From assembly GCA_036785325.1 (NCBI GenBank), contig JAXIVH010000018.1, forward strand, positions 8,020,859 to 8,084,858: a stretch of 64,000 nucleotides of DNA. The letters run 5' to 3'. The position numbers and the translations under genes are program-made. Positions 39,671-53,569 of this stretch are shown here, piece by piece. The stretch comes from Urophycis tenuis. Its lineage: Eukaryota; Chordata; Actinopteri; Gadiformes; Phycidae. Below the pieces are notes generated by a model, which saw only the letters and a list, made by a program, of their open reading frames with translations, was not told the origin of the DNA and searched no databases. Every line of letters starts with the position of its first letter. The first letter of the stretch is position 1.

Positions 39671-41666
39671 CTCCTCATTTATTCATGGCAGACTGGGAGA
39701 CAAAAAGTCCAGTCACAAGTTGATGTCCTGTTGATTAATTGACTAATCATTTCAAATAGTCCTATTTTGCTTTAATTCGTAAATGTGTAGCATTTCACCT
39801 AGCTCGTAGATGAGTCAAGTTAATACTGATAGCTATATCTAAAAAATGCTGGTCAGCCCGCATCTCCCAAAAACCCTCTCACTGGACAGAAGAAGTTATT
39901 TTGTTGATTTAATTGTGAAAGTTTCCTGTCGACTAGCTGGGAGGGGCTGAGTTTGACACATCGTGACTTTAATGCAGTGCTGTGTGACCTCATGTTGCCA
40001 TATGCTGCTGATGAATTATTTATTGAAGATGTGATTAAATTACAATTTAATATTTCATGTTGTAAGCAGGCTTTTTACACATATTTTTTGTGTGTGCTGC
40101 TAAAGGCAAGATATCCTGTTGGCAGTATGGTACAATTGTCAATTGAAATAGGCTAAAACATGTTTGCCACTTATTTTGTCAATGTATCCAAACTGTACCA
40201 AACCAAAGCGACCCATGATGCCACCCTACCTTATCATACTGAACCACAAGTTTTGTGAATCATATCACCCCTAATGAGTATGCATTCTTATTTACATGAT
40301 ACACTTTAATTTAATCCAAATTCCCAAAGAACTTCTCAAAAGTATGTAATTAATATAATGACAACAACTAAAAACAACAAATAATATGACATGATTTTAC
40401 TGCAGTTACCTTTATTAATTTAGTAGGGCATGTGCACTAGTTCCAAGTCATTACTTTTCAATATTTCCAAAATTAATTTGCTGCTACACGTGAAGTAAAT
40501 AATTGCTGCATCTCTTCTCTTACCACGCGATCCAATTTAAAAGCAATTACAGAATCAATTTGGTTAATTGCATTCCAGTGATAGAATGTAAACAATACAG
40601 TAATTATTTCTTTTTATCTCCCCAACCAAATGGTATTTTTGATGTTGGAATTTGATGAACAAAAAAAAAAAACTATTGAATTCTTTATTTCCATATCCTT
40701 ATATGTGTGTGCGTCAGTTTTTTGCATGCATATTTTTATGTAAACAGGATTTTTAACCATTATTTAACCGGATTACATACAATTAAAACAATACCTAGTA
40801 TGACAAATGTTAATGATGTTAAAATCTAACGGTATTATTAAATGGGGTTTTTGGGAATCATGAGCACCGAATAGTTTTATTTCCTATCATAATCTGAGCA
40901 TTAGAGGTGGTGCAATAAGAGTCAGGACACTGTCCTACAAGTGAGTCTGTGAAGGAAGTTTACCCAGAATGCATTCATAAATAAACAACCTTTTACCAAG
41001 AGAGAGCCTCCTTCAGATCCACATGGCCAATCATGCTTGGGATACAGAGTGAAATGTCAGAACAATTTAATGGAAAATATTAATGCACACTAAGCAGTGT
41101 GTAGCGTACACATTGAGTTGATGTGGTCACATACAATACAAACTAAATATCAGCATGATCTGATACAGATACTAAATATTCCAGATCCCAGCATTCTTCT
41201 GACCTCAAAAGAAATACTGGACTTAATAGACACTAACCCTCAGAAACTAAACCTCTCTGGGTTTCAAACGAAGTGAGATGCCAGATGTAACTAGAACCAC
41301 AACCTTTTACTTATTTCCTGAAGTGGTGACAAAACCTTATGCTTCTTCTTAGTATCACAGAATTACATTATGTTAGTCCTATGAGGTTTTAAAACCACCT
41401 TTGCCAGACAAAATGACTGATGTGTATTAGAGGAAGCCAGTTATTTGTCTATGGAAGGACTGAGCCAGACAACAGTGTTTCAGCATATAAATGAAAATTG
41501 GCATCAATTCTTTATCTAGATTGGTAAGAGCAGTGGAACTGATATGAAGCCATGCGGTGCTCCTTTAGATATGCTTAGTCAACTTGAATACATTTTCTGA
41601 AATGTAGTTCATTAAGCTTAAAATTATGTCAGATATTTCAATGATACTCAGCCTCTCTTTCAGTAA
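39671..41666. other. Intron-like DNA, nothing recognised
   Basis: AT-rich, unique-looking, with frequent stops. Confidence 0.55.
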
Positions 41667-41962
41667 AGAAGAAGAATTACTGATTTACTGATTTGATCCC
41701 GTGAGGGAAATTTGGTCTTCTGCATTTAACCCAATCGTGAATTAGTGACACACTCAGAACACAGTGATGGTGAAGCACACAGTGAGGTGAAGCACACACT
41801 TAAACCCGATGCAGTGAGCTGCCTGCAACAGCGGCGCTCGGGGAGCAGTGAGGGGTTAGGTGCCTTGCTCAAGGGCACTTCAGCCATGCGCACTGGTCGG
41901 GGTTCGAACCGGCCACCCTCCGGTTACAAATCCAAAGCCCTAACCAGTAGGCCGGCTGCCCC
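41667..41962 (-). mobile_element. tRNA-derived SINE, family A, copy 1
   Basis: On the minus strand the head is GGGGCAGCCGGCCTACTGGT (A box region GGCCTACTGG) and GGCCGGTTCGAACCCCGACC (B box GGTTCGAACCC). Next come GAAGTGCCCTTGAGCAAGGC and ACCTAACCCCTCACTGCTCC, and the body ends AAATTTCCCTCACGGGATCA plus a TTC tail. Same family as 55398-55665. Close to full length. Confidence 0.9.
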
Positions 41963-43578
41963 ACTAGAAAACCACGGTCAACAATGACAAATGCATAGGC
42001 CCGATCAATCCAGTCGGCCCCATCAAGTCCATTACATTGGTTCAGTGATACAATTTATTAACAAACATTTATTTCTACAATAACTGTCATAAATGTTTAT
42101 TGAAATCTGATATTTGGATGAATGGCATGACAAACTCCTTCAGCTGTTCACTTGCAAACCTTCCCAGGATCCCAGTCAGTACTGATGAATTAGAGAGCAA
42201 TCTATAGTTGCTAAGGAGGGTTTTAATAGTAGAAGAACATAGGGTGGCTTATGTGGTGGGGATTTCATTAGAGATTAGGGTGAGGTTGAAGGGGCTGAAC
42301 CAATAAAGTCTGCAGTCAACTTGAAAAAAATTTGGCTCTAGGTGATGAAGGCCTGCAACATGAACTTCATTAACAGAGAAATGGGTGAAGTCGAAGGGTT
42401 GTCTTTGACGATATGGTTTGCCACACAGGCTGTAATATCCATAGAAACCTTGGAGTAAAGATAGAGTCAGGCAAAAATGACCCGCAGGAGACCACATGCT
42501 CACTGAAATAATTGAGAATCGTTCTTTCAGCTCAAATGACAACTGGGTCCCTGACAGATGGAGCTGCTCATTACCGGTGGATAATGATATTATTGGCTTT
42601 TTTTTTAAACAGTGACTCGCCAGACTTGCCATTGTTGATTTCATATGTACAGTCATTTCTTTATTCTCTGAAGAGGAGCGAGTCATTCAGCAACAGGTCT
42701 AGCATTAGACCTGTTTCTTTATCAGTGCAAGAGGTGTCATAACTCTCACACTAAACCCACAGGGTTTTCTCATCCCTCTCTCTCTGTGCGCGTTGCCTGT
42801 GAATGTGTTTGCTTGTGTGTTTTATTTTCCGAGGGCAGTAGGGGGGATTTAACCACTCAACTAAGCACCCAAGCACTTTCTGGAATGCAGCCTAAGGGAG
42901 CCGTCTGTCTGCGTTCGACATGATCGTATTAGAGCAGAGAAAGCTGTCGGCCATGGATCTTCCTGTTTGTGATGGGAACCAGAGATAATTGTGTAAAGAA
43001 ATAAGGGCTGAATACAAGTTTGGCTGGAGCTTATTGTTCCCCTCTGTCAACTGCCTCTTAGCATAAACACTGGAGTGACCAGACTCCACAGCTAATCTGG
43101 AGAGTACAAACAATGGCATCGTTTGCATCATTTTTTTAATCAATTGGGATGTTTCATATATATTTCATTTATATTATGTTTCATACTTATATTTTCATAT
43201 TTTATAGATTGGAACACACATCCTAGATTACTGGTGGAAAGTGTATTCATTTCCCACTAAAGGTTTGGAGGAGTGAACACTTAGTGCTAACACCTCATCA
43301 GGGCTCATTCTCACTGGCTGATGCTTATCTGCTGTACTCTCTTTGCAACTAGTTAATACATAATAACTACAGAGTTTTTGAGATCACTATATTTTGCCAT
43401 CAAAATGCAGTGAGCACAATTTTGACCCTGGCTTTGACTACAGCATGCTAATTTGAAACAATGTGAAAGAGAAATTATTGTCCCTCCTGATTCTTCCTCC
43501 TCATCAGCACGGAACGCAATCAATACAAGCATGATAAACAGGTAACTGTTTATGTTCTGTGATCTTTAACCCTTGGTT
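41963..43578. other. Intron-like DNA, nothing recognised
   Basis: Contains a 145-aa minus-strand open frame (42249-42686) with no recognisable domain, low complexity or splice context. Probably chance. Confidence 0.5.
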
Positions 43579-43619
43579 ATTCATTCATTCATTCATTCAT
43601 TCATTCATTCATTCATTCA
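43579..43619. repeat. (ATTC)n microsatellite
   Basis: About 10 tetranucleotide units. Confidence 0.96.
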
Positions 43620-43738
43620 CCAATCACTGTTCTGTCTTACCTAGTACATTTCAACCTGAATTTGAAACTTTGGTAAAAGATAAGAAGTTCAAAATGTGTA
43701 AACCTTCTATATGAATGTATGGATCCCCTCACACAATC

Positions 43739-43845
43739 TGTCCATCCAATCTATCCATCCTTTCATCTCTCTAGTCATCCATCCACCCATGCTTCATTCT
43801 CTCTATCCATCCATTTGTCAGGCTGTCCATCCATCTTTTGATTTA
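43739..43845. repeat. Degenerate (ATCC)n region
   Basis: Repeated CCATCCATC and TCTATCCATC motifs with unrelated bases between them, a decayed tetranucleotide array. Confidence 0.75.
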
Positions 43846-44145
43846 CAAGGTCCTGTTTGGTCTCAACTGCACTGCTCCAGATGCTGCATTATCCACCTCA
43901 GCTGCTCTCATCAAGCCTTCCACCCCGTCCCAGCTCTCCCCCTACACCGCCACCGCCTCCTAGTAGCCTCTGGCCAGTCTCTGCTTCCCATCATCTGTCT
44001 TGTTGCTTGCTAACCCCTCTGGCCGGGCCATGGCGGAGGCCATTAGTTTGGCCACACAACACATTGACTCTCATGAGGGAGATAAACACGGCAACGCACT
44101 GCAGACACCCCAGGGCCAGCTGGGCTGACGGACAATGGCACACGT

Positions 44146-44181
44146 ATCTATATATATATATCTATATATATATATATATAT
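44146..44181. repeat. (TA)n microsatellite
   Basis: TA array with two C breaks. Confidence 0.93.
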
Positions 44182-44862
44182 TGGTCCGCTATAACATTAT
44201 CTGCCATCTCCACCCTTATGTCCCTCTCTCCCTCTCCTTTAATCTGCCTGGATGTCTCTTTCTCCTGGGCTGATAGCCTCCTCCTGCCTCTGCTAGTATT
44301 TACACTCTAGCTCTCTCAGAAAATGGTATGTTGAAGGACTGGAGCACTCATTTCTTTTGTGAGCTGACCTCCAAGACGAGTCATGTTTTTACTTTATTTT
44401 TACTGCACTTTGTTTGCCTTGTTTGCCCAAATGACGAACCTTTTTCCCAGAGGCATGTTACAGCGTTGACAGTGAGAATTGAGCCATGGCCCGTGCTGCT
44501 TATGTCAACTGACCCCATCAGCATTAAGTCAACGCGACACTTTTTATAAATACTCCCAATAAAGTTGTGCAGGTCATGTAGCCAAAACATTAGAGGTAAC
44601 GCTGCCTTCCAACTGTGTTAGGTTAATCAGGACTCTGCCTGGGCTGTGCTGTTATGTGTGACAAGAACAAATAGAGAACATGCATACACACACACTCATA
44701 CACAGAACAAATACCCTCCAGCCCCCCCTGACTTGTGTGTTACAGTGCAGTGCTTATTAACGAGCAGTCTTAACCTTCCTCATTGTTCTCTCCATTTCAA
44801 GTTTATCCACCTCATTTGTTTCCAGTGTCTTCCTTTTTTTCCTTCTTTTCCTTTTTTCTCTC

Positions 44863-44913
44863 TGTCTCTGTCTCTCTCTCTCTATCTCTCTCTCACTCCC
44901 TCTCTCTCTCCCC
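44863..44913. repeat. Imperfect (TC)n tract
   Basis: CTCTGTCTC units with pure TC between, in a pyrimidine-rich strand. Confidence 0.88.
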
Positions 44914-45688
44914 CGTCCTAGCTAGGTACCCTGTGCTTTGCCTCATTAAGCCTGACCATGTCCCCCATAGGTCCATTAACAGTGTGTGTTACAGAAAGTG
45001 CTGGTGTTTTGAAATAGACGCCCTGATAAGAGCACCATCCCTTGATCTGGCTTCTGGTCGCCTGCCTTGGCTGAACCCCCAGATGAGAAAGATAAAGATG
45101 TTTGGTTCCTCTGCTTGTATTGCGTTGCGGGACCGTTGTCTGGGATACTGCACTGGGAGACGCAGCCAAGGTTGTAGCTAGCAGTGCTTTTCTGGACTGG
45201 TCTGGGGAAGTCCCTGGTGGAGTCACATTTATGTACTGCTTTTCAAATCATAAATTATAAATCATAACCATGTTTCATTTGTATATACCAACAGTTAACT
45301 TTGTTTTACCCTTTATGTACAGTACTTATCATGTTTACTAAGTCACAAGGGCGTCTGAGAAAAAAGACAAAATACCAGTAACACAAATACATAGGACGGT
45401 TTGGATGGGGATTATGTTCTGCTATTTCCTGGCATTTTATATGCATTTGAATTGCATTGCTAACTAGGCTGGTTGGTAAAAAGAAAAACATGTATATACA
45501 TGCCTTTCTTATTTTAGCTGCCAGCAGGCACAGCAGCCCAAATTAACCCCTCAGAAAATATGTACTCTGCCGAACACACTCCTGCAACTATATGATTGAA
45601 TTCTGAATTATATGTTTTGGCATGTTTAGTATTTTCTTTTATTTACTCATCCATCCCTTCTTACATGATCTTACTTTACCTACCAATA

Positions 45689-46964
<1,276 letters not shown>

Positions 46965-46971
46965 ATCTCTC

Positions 46972-47040
<69 letters not shown>
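46965..47040. repeat. (TC)n microsatellite
   Basis: TC array with one CAC break at the start and one TTTC near 47027. Confidence 0.95.
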
Positions 47041-47041
<1 letters not shown>

Positions 47042-47236
47042 ACTGACTTGTGGGGAAACAGATAAATAGTTGTTCCACTGCCCTGTGCCATGCAAGTTGT
47101 CACATTATATATATTCCCAATTCCTGGCTGTAGTCTTTCCAGAGGGCAATGAAAAAAGCCTCAGAATGGACTAACACAGCTCACAACACTGTGCCAAAAC
47201 AACCATTAACTGACTAATTTCCTGGCACAGTGAGTA

Positions 47237-47633
47237 GTGAGCTGTGTCAGGTTCACTACTCACTACCTTGTAGTGAGTGAGTGGTGAGCTGTGTCAGGTT
47301 CACTTCTCACTACCTTGTAGTGAGTGAGTGGTGAGCTGTGTCAGATTCACTACTCACTACCTTGTAGTGAGTGAGTGGTGAGCTGTGTCAGGTTCACTTC
47401 TCACTACCTTGTAGTGAGTGAGTGGTGAGCTGTGTCAGATTCACTACTCACTACCTTGTAGTGAGTGAGTGGTGAGCTGTGTCAGATTCACTACTCACTA
47501 CATTGTTGTGAGTGAGTGGTGAGCTGTGTCAGAGTCACTACTCACTACCTTGTAGTGAGTGAGTGGTGAGCTGTGTCAGGTTCACTACTCACTACATTGT
47601 TGTGAGTGAGTGGTGAGCTGTGTCAGGTTCACT
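47237..47633. repeat. 47-bp minisatellite, about 8.5 units, each with an internal hairpin
   Basis: Unit starts are at 47237, 47284, 47331, 47378, 47425, 47472, 47519, 47566 and 47613. Each unit holds ACTCACTAC CTT GTAGTGAGT, a 9-bp stem with a 3-base loop. Units 2 and 4 share TTCACTTCTCAC and units 3 and 5 share ATTCACTACTCAC, giving a 94-bp dimer. Units 6 and 8 have ACATTGTTG in the loop region. Confidence 0.95.
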
Positions 47634-49038
47634 CCGATTCAAAAGTTCTCAAAGCAATGGCCATCATATGGTGTGAAAAGAAATTAAGTTACATTTCCCA
47701 CACAGGATGTTTACACAAATAATTGTGCTGTCAATATTGACTCTCTACAGCGCAACAGTACATACAATCAATGTTTAGCTGCTTTCCAAAACCTTTAGTT
47801 TTTTTTCCTCCACAGTATATTAAATATTTAAAGGTGGACTGCTGTTTTCTATTAACTTCTTTTAGATCTGCTGTGTGCTATTTAGAGGTCCCCTTCCTTG
47901 TAAACAAGCTCTTTAAAACACGATAATTGGCTTTCATGTTCTGTGTGAAGATGTGAATATGAGAACCCAGGGTCGAATTGATGCCAAAACACTAAGGCCC
48001 AGATTCACCAGACTCATTTGAAAGCTGTTTACTTGAAACGGGGCTGAACTGCCTCTTTTCACGTTTGACAAGATTTCTCTCCTTGTACGCTGACATGAAC
48101 GGGTGATTTAATGGCTAATGGTATGCAGCGCCATGGAACAGCTTCAGCAGCTGTCTGTAACCCAGCACACTGTGTTTATTTGGTGTTTGCTGAACCTAGT
48201 AAACCCATTTTTACGGCTCAGAGACACACACAGTTTGGGGATATTGCAACGACCAACTGAGTTTTATAGCAAAAGAGGCAAGAGACAAAAGGATGAGAAG
48301 CCTTCATTTCTATTTCTCTATTCTAATGTATAAAGACCTAGTGTATAGCTGAGGTACAATGCAGGCCTTCTCTGTTGTTCACTGAGGGCGGCTTGAAATT
48401 TGAGATTCCTGAGGGTTGGAGTGAGGTTTAAAATCTCCTTGCCAGCCAGGGCAAATTACTATCCCATGTTATTGTTTTCATACACATGCCCTCTCTGATA
48501 TCCCCAGAGAGCGTCCGCTGGTAAAGATTTGACTGACCATTTACTGCCATTGGCATTGGGTACAGGTGTTAATTTGTTCATTATCTAGTTTCTCTACAAC
48601 ACGAAGGCTTGGTTGCGTCTTTTCATGTGTATAACACAAGTGAAATTGACTAAGTATATGGCAACAGTGTTCCCCATTCACCCTAATCATATGGCAACTA
48701 GGATGCGTTATCATTCATTTATACAACAATCCACATGAGTGCTCAGTTGAAAAGATGTGTTTGAGTGTGTGGGGTACAACTAATTTCTTCAAATGTTTTT
48801 TTTATTCTGAAGTAAAACGATGTAGCACAAAATCAGGCTTATCTTAGAGGCGTAGATATACGTATATAGAGTTAATATATATGCGTATATATGTACGTAT
48901 ATCTTGCAATCGAGAGAGGTTTAAGCTCCCAGAACACTTATAGTACGCCACAGTATTCTGACTCGAGTTGAAACAGAGGGTTCACTTACACTTTAAATAA
49001 CCCAACTATCATCTGTGGAGATAATGTGATTGTGAGGC
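47634..49038. other. Intron-like DNA with one dispersed repeat
   Basis: The segment at 48911-48960 (CGAGAGAGGTTTAAGCTCCC, AGAACACTTATAGTACGCC) has a diverged relative at 50331-50385. A 10-bp AT-rich inverted repeat (GATATACGTA and TACGTATATC) lies near 48855-48905. Confidence 0.6.
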
Positions 49039-49085
49039 GATCTATCTGTCTGTCTATCTATCTATCTCTCTATCTATTCCTGTCT
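49039..49085. repeat. Imperfect (TATC)n microsatellite
   Basis: ATCTATCTGTCTGTCTATCT with a few more units. Confidence 0.88.
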
Positions 49086-49339
49086 GTAGAAAGATATTGT
49101 GGTCACAGTCGTTGTGTGTTGCCTTATCTGTGGCAGACTTATGAAGTTATTATTTCCAATACCTGTCCCATTCTCTTTGTGTATGGCATGGTTTACCTGC
49201 TGAGAAAGAACGATAATTGAAATCCTGAGTGGCAGTTCACTTCATAGGAGGCAAACACTCCTTGCCTTTTATAATTGCTTTTGAGCCGATAGTCGCATAC
49301 TTAGAGGGAAGTATCAGTTCCAAAACATTCATAGCATGT

Positions 49340-49550
<211 letters not shown>

Positions 49551-49639
49551 GTGAAGGGTTGCCCCACCCCACCTCCACCCCACCGGGTTTAGTTTGGCAG
49601 TACTTCTATCTCCGCGATGGAAGGCCTATCACTTATTAT

Positions 49640-49640
49640 G

Positions 49641-49678
<38 letters not shown>

Positions 49679-49682
49679 TGTC

Positions 49683-49767
<85 letters not shown>
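49640..49767. repeat. (TC)n array, 128 bp
   Basis: TC with three G breaks in the first 50 bp and pure TC after. Only about 90 bp from the preceding CA array. Confidence 0.97.
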
Positions 49768-49769
<2 letters not shown>

Positions 49770-50529
49770 ATTCTTCTCTGCAAGTTATTTGGTGTTTTTC
49801 TTTGGACACTGTGTTTTTGGTTGGGCCCCAGACCTCACAGCCATAGAGAGTGATGGGGTTTACTAAAGTTTACTGTCAAGGCTCGGGTTTGAGAGAAACT
49901 TTGAGATTGAGATACTTTTGTAGGTCTTCATCGGTGAGAATAAGAGAACCAATTCATCTGCAAACAGAAAAAATACATAATAAAAAAATAAAAATAATAA
50001 TTTAGTGAGATTGTGAGAGTGTACTTTTCTGCCCCTTCACTCATCCCTGCCCCCCCTCCCCCCTCAACGTGGTAATATGTCTTATATGATCGTCAACATA
50101 CTAATCTACGCCATTTTGTCACAGTTACTGGACTGTCAATTAGAAATACAGGAGTAAAATCTTATGCTTTGCCTCCACCAACCGGTTTGTGAACCTTCTA
50201 CTCTGCTCCGAAAGCGACAATATTTTGTGACGTCAAAGTGCTTTTGGTATTCTTTTGGACGTCATGACGAGGGGACGCCCACGCTGAGCTGTGTCCAAAT
50301 GTGTGGAGCTCTGTCTCGGGAGCGTCACATCCGAGAGAGCTTTAGCTTTCCCGGACACTTATAGTTTAACTCCACAGTGTTCAATAACATTTCAGTAACA
50401 ATTGATGATAACATTACAATACATTCAGCACATTTTCTCTGAAATCTTCTTTCATTTAATTCTGAAAAACACAATGTTTTTCAACATCGTTAATTTACCA
50501 AGTTATATGGCTGAATGAGGAATGGAATC
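49768..50529. other. Spacer before the LINE remnant
   Basis: Contains a palindromic TGACGTCA at 50228-50235 and GGACGTCATGACG near 50270, plus the second copy of the 48.9-kb repeat. It may include the 5' part of the LINE or another old element, but no protein remnant was seen. Confidence 0.5.
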
Positions 50530-52065
50530 AGATGGTTCAGATGGCTTCACGGTTCATGTGAGCCTACAGAGCAACAAAGCGGTAAGAACAAAGGTGGGGG
50601 GCTTGCTATCTTTGTTAACTCCAGATGGTGTAACCTCGGCCACATAACTGTAACAGAACGTATGTGTACCCCGGACATTTACTTCCCACTCGGTGCAGAT
50701 ATTACTGCGCAAGTGAGTGACGTCATCCACTCCACTGTTCAATTAATTACAAAGCTTTGACTTACAGACAAAGTCAATGGAATTTTTACCCTGTGCCACC
50801 AGGGCTGTTTAGCAGTAGTCAGTGGAAGTTTAGGAGGAGCAGAGGGAGTACTGCAGGTCAATAGACTGGGCCTTGTTTGAGAGTTCTGTGAGGAGAGCAT
50901 TGTACCTACAAAAATGTATGCTGCTTCCCCAACAACAAGTCCTCAATCAATGGGGATACTTAAGCTCTGTTGAACAGGAAGAAGCAGGAGATAGCAGGAG
51001 ACATTAAGGAGGAGACATAAAGGAGCTGAAGAAGTGGCTGGGAGCAGTCAAGGAGAGCTACACAGACAGACAGTGTAGGCTACACACTGAAAGCTCCAGG
51101 GAGTTGAACAGGGGATTAGTAAGATAACTGGCTTTAAACAGTCAAGCACTGCTTTTGAGCGGACAATGGAACGTGCAAACGAGCTGAACCTGTCTTTCAA
51201 CAGGTTTGACCACCCCCAGCACCCTACCCCAGAAGGCAGCAACTTCTTCCCCTGACCCTCCCCTTGGATCACAATCCCAGATTGTCTCTTCCACCTGGAG
51301 ACAGCCCAGCTCCCACCCCCTCACCCCTGATCATCACAACCAGCCAGGTGAGGAAGCAGCTCTCCAGGATCAACGTGAACAAGGCCAGGGGCCAGACAAC
51401 ACCAACCCCAGGGTGCTCAAGGCATGCACCGGGCATTTGGCTGCAGCATTCCAGCTGCTCTTCAATGTCTCCCTGAAGCTGAAGGTTTCACAGCTCTGGC
51501 AGACCTCCTGTATTGTCCTGTTGCCCAAGAAGGGATACCCCTGATGTCCTAATGACTACAGGCCAGTTGCTCTGACGTCAGATATCATGAAGATATTTGA
51601 GAGATTGGTCTTGCATGTCTCAAGACCCCGGTGTATGACTCCCTGGAGTCACGCACCCTGCTGTTTGCATACTAAGCAAAATGGGTGTGGATGATGCCGT
51701 CATTTACATGCTTCACAGAGTTTACACACATCTGGAGAGGTGGCACAGTACAGCAGGAGTTATTCTTTTGGACTTCTCCAGCACCTTCAACACCATCCAG
51801 CCACTCCAGCTAGCTGAGAAGCTCTCACTGATGGTCCGATAGCCTGCCTCACCAGCAGACCACAGTACATCAGACAGCATGGCAGCAGCCTGCCTCACCA
51901 GCAGACCACAGTACATCAGACAGCATGGCAGCAGCCTGCCTCGCCAGCAGACCACAGTACATCAGACAGCATGGCAGCAGCCTGCCTCACCAGCAGACCA
52001 CAGTACATCAGACAGCATGGCAGCCTGTCAGATGTGCTGGTGAGAAGGGCTGACCCCGTATGTTG
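50530..52065 (+). mobile_element. Decayed LINE (CR1/L2/Rex1-like): endonuclease and 5' half of reverse transcriptase
   Basis: The endonuclease remnant at about 50590-50700 reads KGGGLAIFVNSRWCNLGHIT, a typical fish non-LTR element endonuclease motif. Downstream, 50930-51150 matches the linker (NRKKQEIAGD, KELKKW, VKESYTDR). The reverse-transcriptase start at 51340-51600 reads INVNKARG, then PRVLKAC, VLLPKKG, and NDYRPVAL in a shifted frame. At 51680-51830 it reads VDDAVIYMLHRVYTHLERWH and LLDFSSTFNTIQP. Several stops and frameshifts break it into pieces, so it is a dead copy. The catalytic YxDD region is not found. The segment at 51841-52026 has turned into a tandem array. A full-length element of this type encodes roughly 900-1000 residues. 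Confidence 0.88.
51841..52026. repeat. 46-bp tandem repeat made from LINE reverse-transcriptase sequence
   Basis: Four near-identical units start at 51841, 51887, 51933 and 51979. Each contains ACCAGCAGACCACAGTACAT, which in one frame reads LTSRPQYIRQHGS-like, the LT-RPQYVR block of this LINE class. Since 46 is not a multiple of three, successive units change frame. The array arose after the element died or killed the frame itself. Confidence 0.9.
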
Positions 52066-52537
52066 CAGGGCTCTTAGCTGAGTTTGTGTTACTATCATAA
52101 GTAGTTGCATTTTTCTGCCTACATTGTTACTACAGTCTCCCCAAGTTTCATTGTTGAAAAGAAAACATTTTCGTTCGCCAATGTTTGCTAGCTCTTGTTC
52201 CCCCGCATTGGACAAGTTTAATTCTAATGACTGCCCACCAGGAACGCCTCAGAATCCAGACTAAGAGTGAAATGTAAAGCAGCATAGCGCTGCGGTGTCG
52301 ATGTTTAATGAATCACCTACCTTAATGGGAGCTTATGTAGTTTGAAATTATTTTTTTAAAGGAAGAAAGATATTCAAAAGATATTCAGTCTCCAAATTAC
52401 AGTGATCTGACGAAGTGAACCAAAGACGCTATAACCCTCTGAGTCCCTGTGTGTTTAGCATTGTATACCTGCTGAGAAGATGGGGCTGTCATGCAAAGTT
52501 GTCTGGCACTAGCATTCCTTTCTATAGAGCCATTGTA
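52066..52537. other. Sequence interrupting the LINE
   Basis: LINE similarity stops at about 52065 and returns at 52704. This part shows no similarity I can name. It replaces the expected catalytic YxDD region. Confidence 0.55.
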
Positions 52538-52703
52538 GCAGTAGCTCAATGGATACAGCGGGTAGACAGAGCGGGTCATCCACTAAGGGTCGGGTCGGCA
52601 GTTTGATCCCCTTGATCCCCCTCCTCCAACTGTCCACATATAGAACCCCACAAAAATGTACTGATTGTAAGTCGCTTTGGACGAAGCGCCTGCTAAATGC
52701 CCC
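52538..52703 (+). mobile_element. tRNA-derived SINE, short family B
   Basis: GCAGTAGCTCAATGGATACA (A box TAGCTCAATGG), a weak B box (GGCAGTTTGATCC), and the tail AAGTCGCTTTGGACGAAGCG, CCTGCTAAATGCCCC. Same family as 31284-31426, in the opposite orientation. It abuts the 3' fragment of the LINE that starts at 52704, so it may have inserted into that LINE. Confidence 0.82.
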
Positions 52704-52850
52704 TCACCTCCTACGTCACCTCCAGCTCAACATCTTTAAGGAGCTAGTGGTGGACTACTGGCCCCTAACTACCATCACCCTCTGAGGGGAGGAAGTGGAA
52801 CTGGTAAACACCAACAAGTTCCCGGAAGCTCCAGAATATCAACCCCTGTT
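52704..52850 (+). mobile_element. LINE 3' coding fragment
   Basis: The reading LQLNIFKELVVDYWPLTT followed by a broken GEEVELVNTNKFP matches the QLNVSKTKELVVDFRR ... GEEVE-V-DYKYLG block that follows the catalytic site in CR1/L2/Rex1-type LINEs. It is probably the downstream part of the element at 50530-52065, now separated by about 640 bp including a SINE. Confidence 0.72.
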
Positions 52851-53129
52851 CTTAGTCACCCATGACCCCATACAGGAACTTTTCCAGAACTTTCCAGGGT
52901 AAGACATGTGTGAAAGGAGCTATACAGACACACACAGATATACACATACTTGCACAATGTAAAAACTGTGGCTCTATGCATGTTTTTTATTGAAGTATTC
53001 TTTTTTTAACAATGTTTCTAAGAGTCAATCTGGCATATGACAAGTGTATGCTGTATCAAATCATTTAGTGAGGTACTAGACCAGTGTGGCTACTGCCAAG
53101 GGACCAGATGCCAAACAAGACCAAAAGAT

Positions 53130-53205
53130 TACATTTACATTTACATTTGGGGCATTTAGCAGGCGCTTTGTCCAAAGTGACTTACAATAAGCACATTTGT
53201 CAGAA
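53130..53205 (-). mobile_element. SINE family B tail, truncated
   Basis: On the minus strand TTGTAAGTCACTTTGGACAA, AGCGCCTGCTAAATGCCCCA and then three AATGTA units. Only the 3' tail is present; the tRNA-like head is missing. Confidence 0.72.
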
Positions 53206-53569
53206 GAAGGTAAAATATTTAATTGCCGTTAATACAGTAAGTAGGCACCAGAACAATTCCTAGGTTAATGCTAGGTTAACCAAAACGCTCTTAAGTCAAG
53301 CAATAGTATTTGTGGCCATTCAAAAGCCTCTGCTTTTGTGCTTTGTGAGGTTGGCATGGTGTGCAAGATGTTTCATGCAAAGGTTTTAAATATGTTTTGT
53401 TGCAGTTACTAAAATGTAAATAATAATTAAATATTAGATAAATATACATACATGTGTCTTTCATAGTGTGAAACGGGGGAAACAGGGCTGAAACAGGGGG
53501 TTGATTTCACCTTTTATACAATATGCAATACTTTTAAGGAATAGCATGTGGAAAAATGAATCTTCTCCT

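Noticed and set aside
41885..41962. tRNA-like sequence with A and B boxes (also at 31340-31417, 52538-52610 and 55398-55475)
   Set aside because: No full cloverleaf with paired acceptor stem; each continues into a SINE body and tail.
42249..42686. 145-aa minus-strand open frame
   Set aside because: No recognisable motif, no supporting splice sites, and length within chance in 64 kb.
50228..50235. TGACGTCA as a cAMP-response promoter site
   Set aside because: A single 8-mer without a nearby transcription start or gene; likely inside old repeat DNA.
50515..51544. Short open frames with endonuclease and reverse-transcriptase-like words as a host gene
   Set aside because: They are pieces of a LINE broken by stops and frameshifts.
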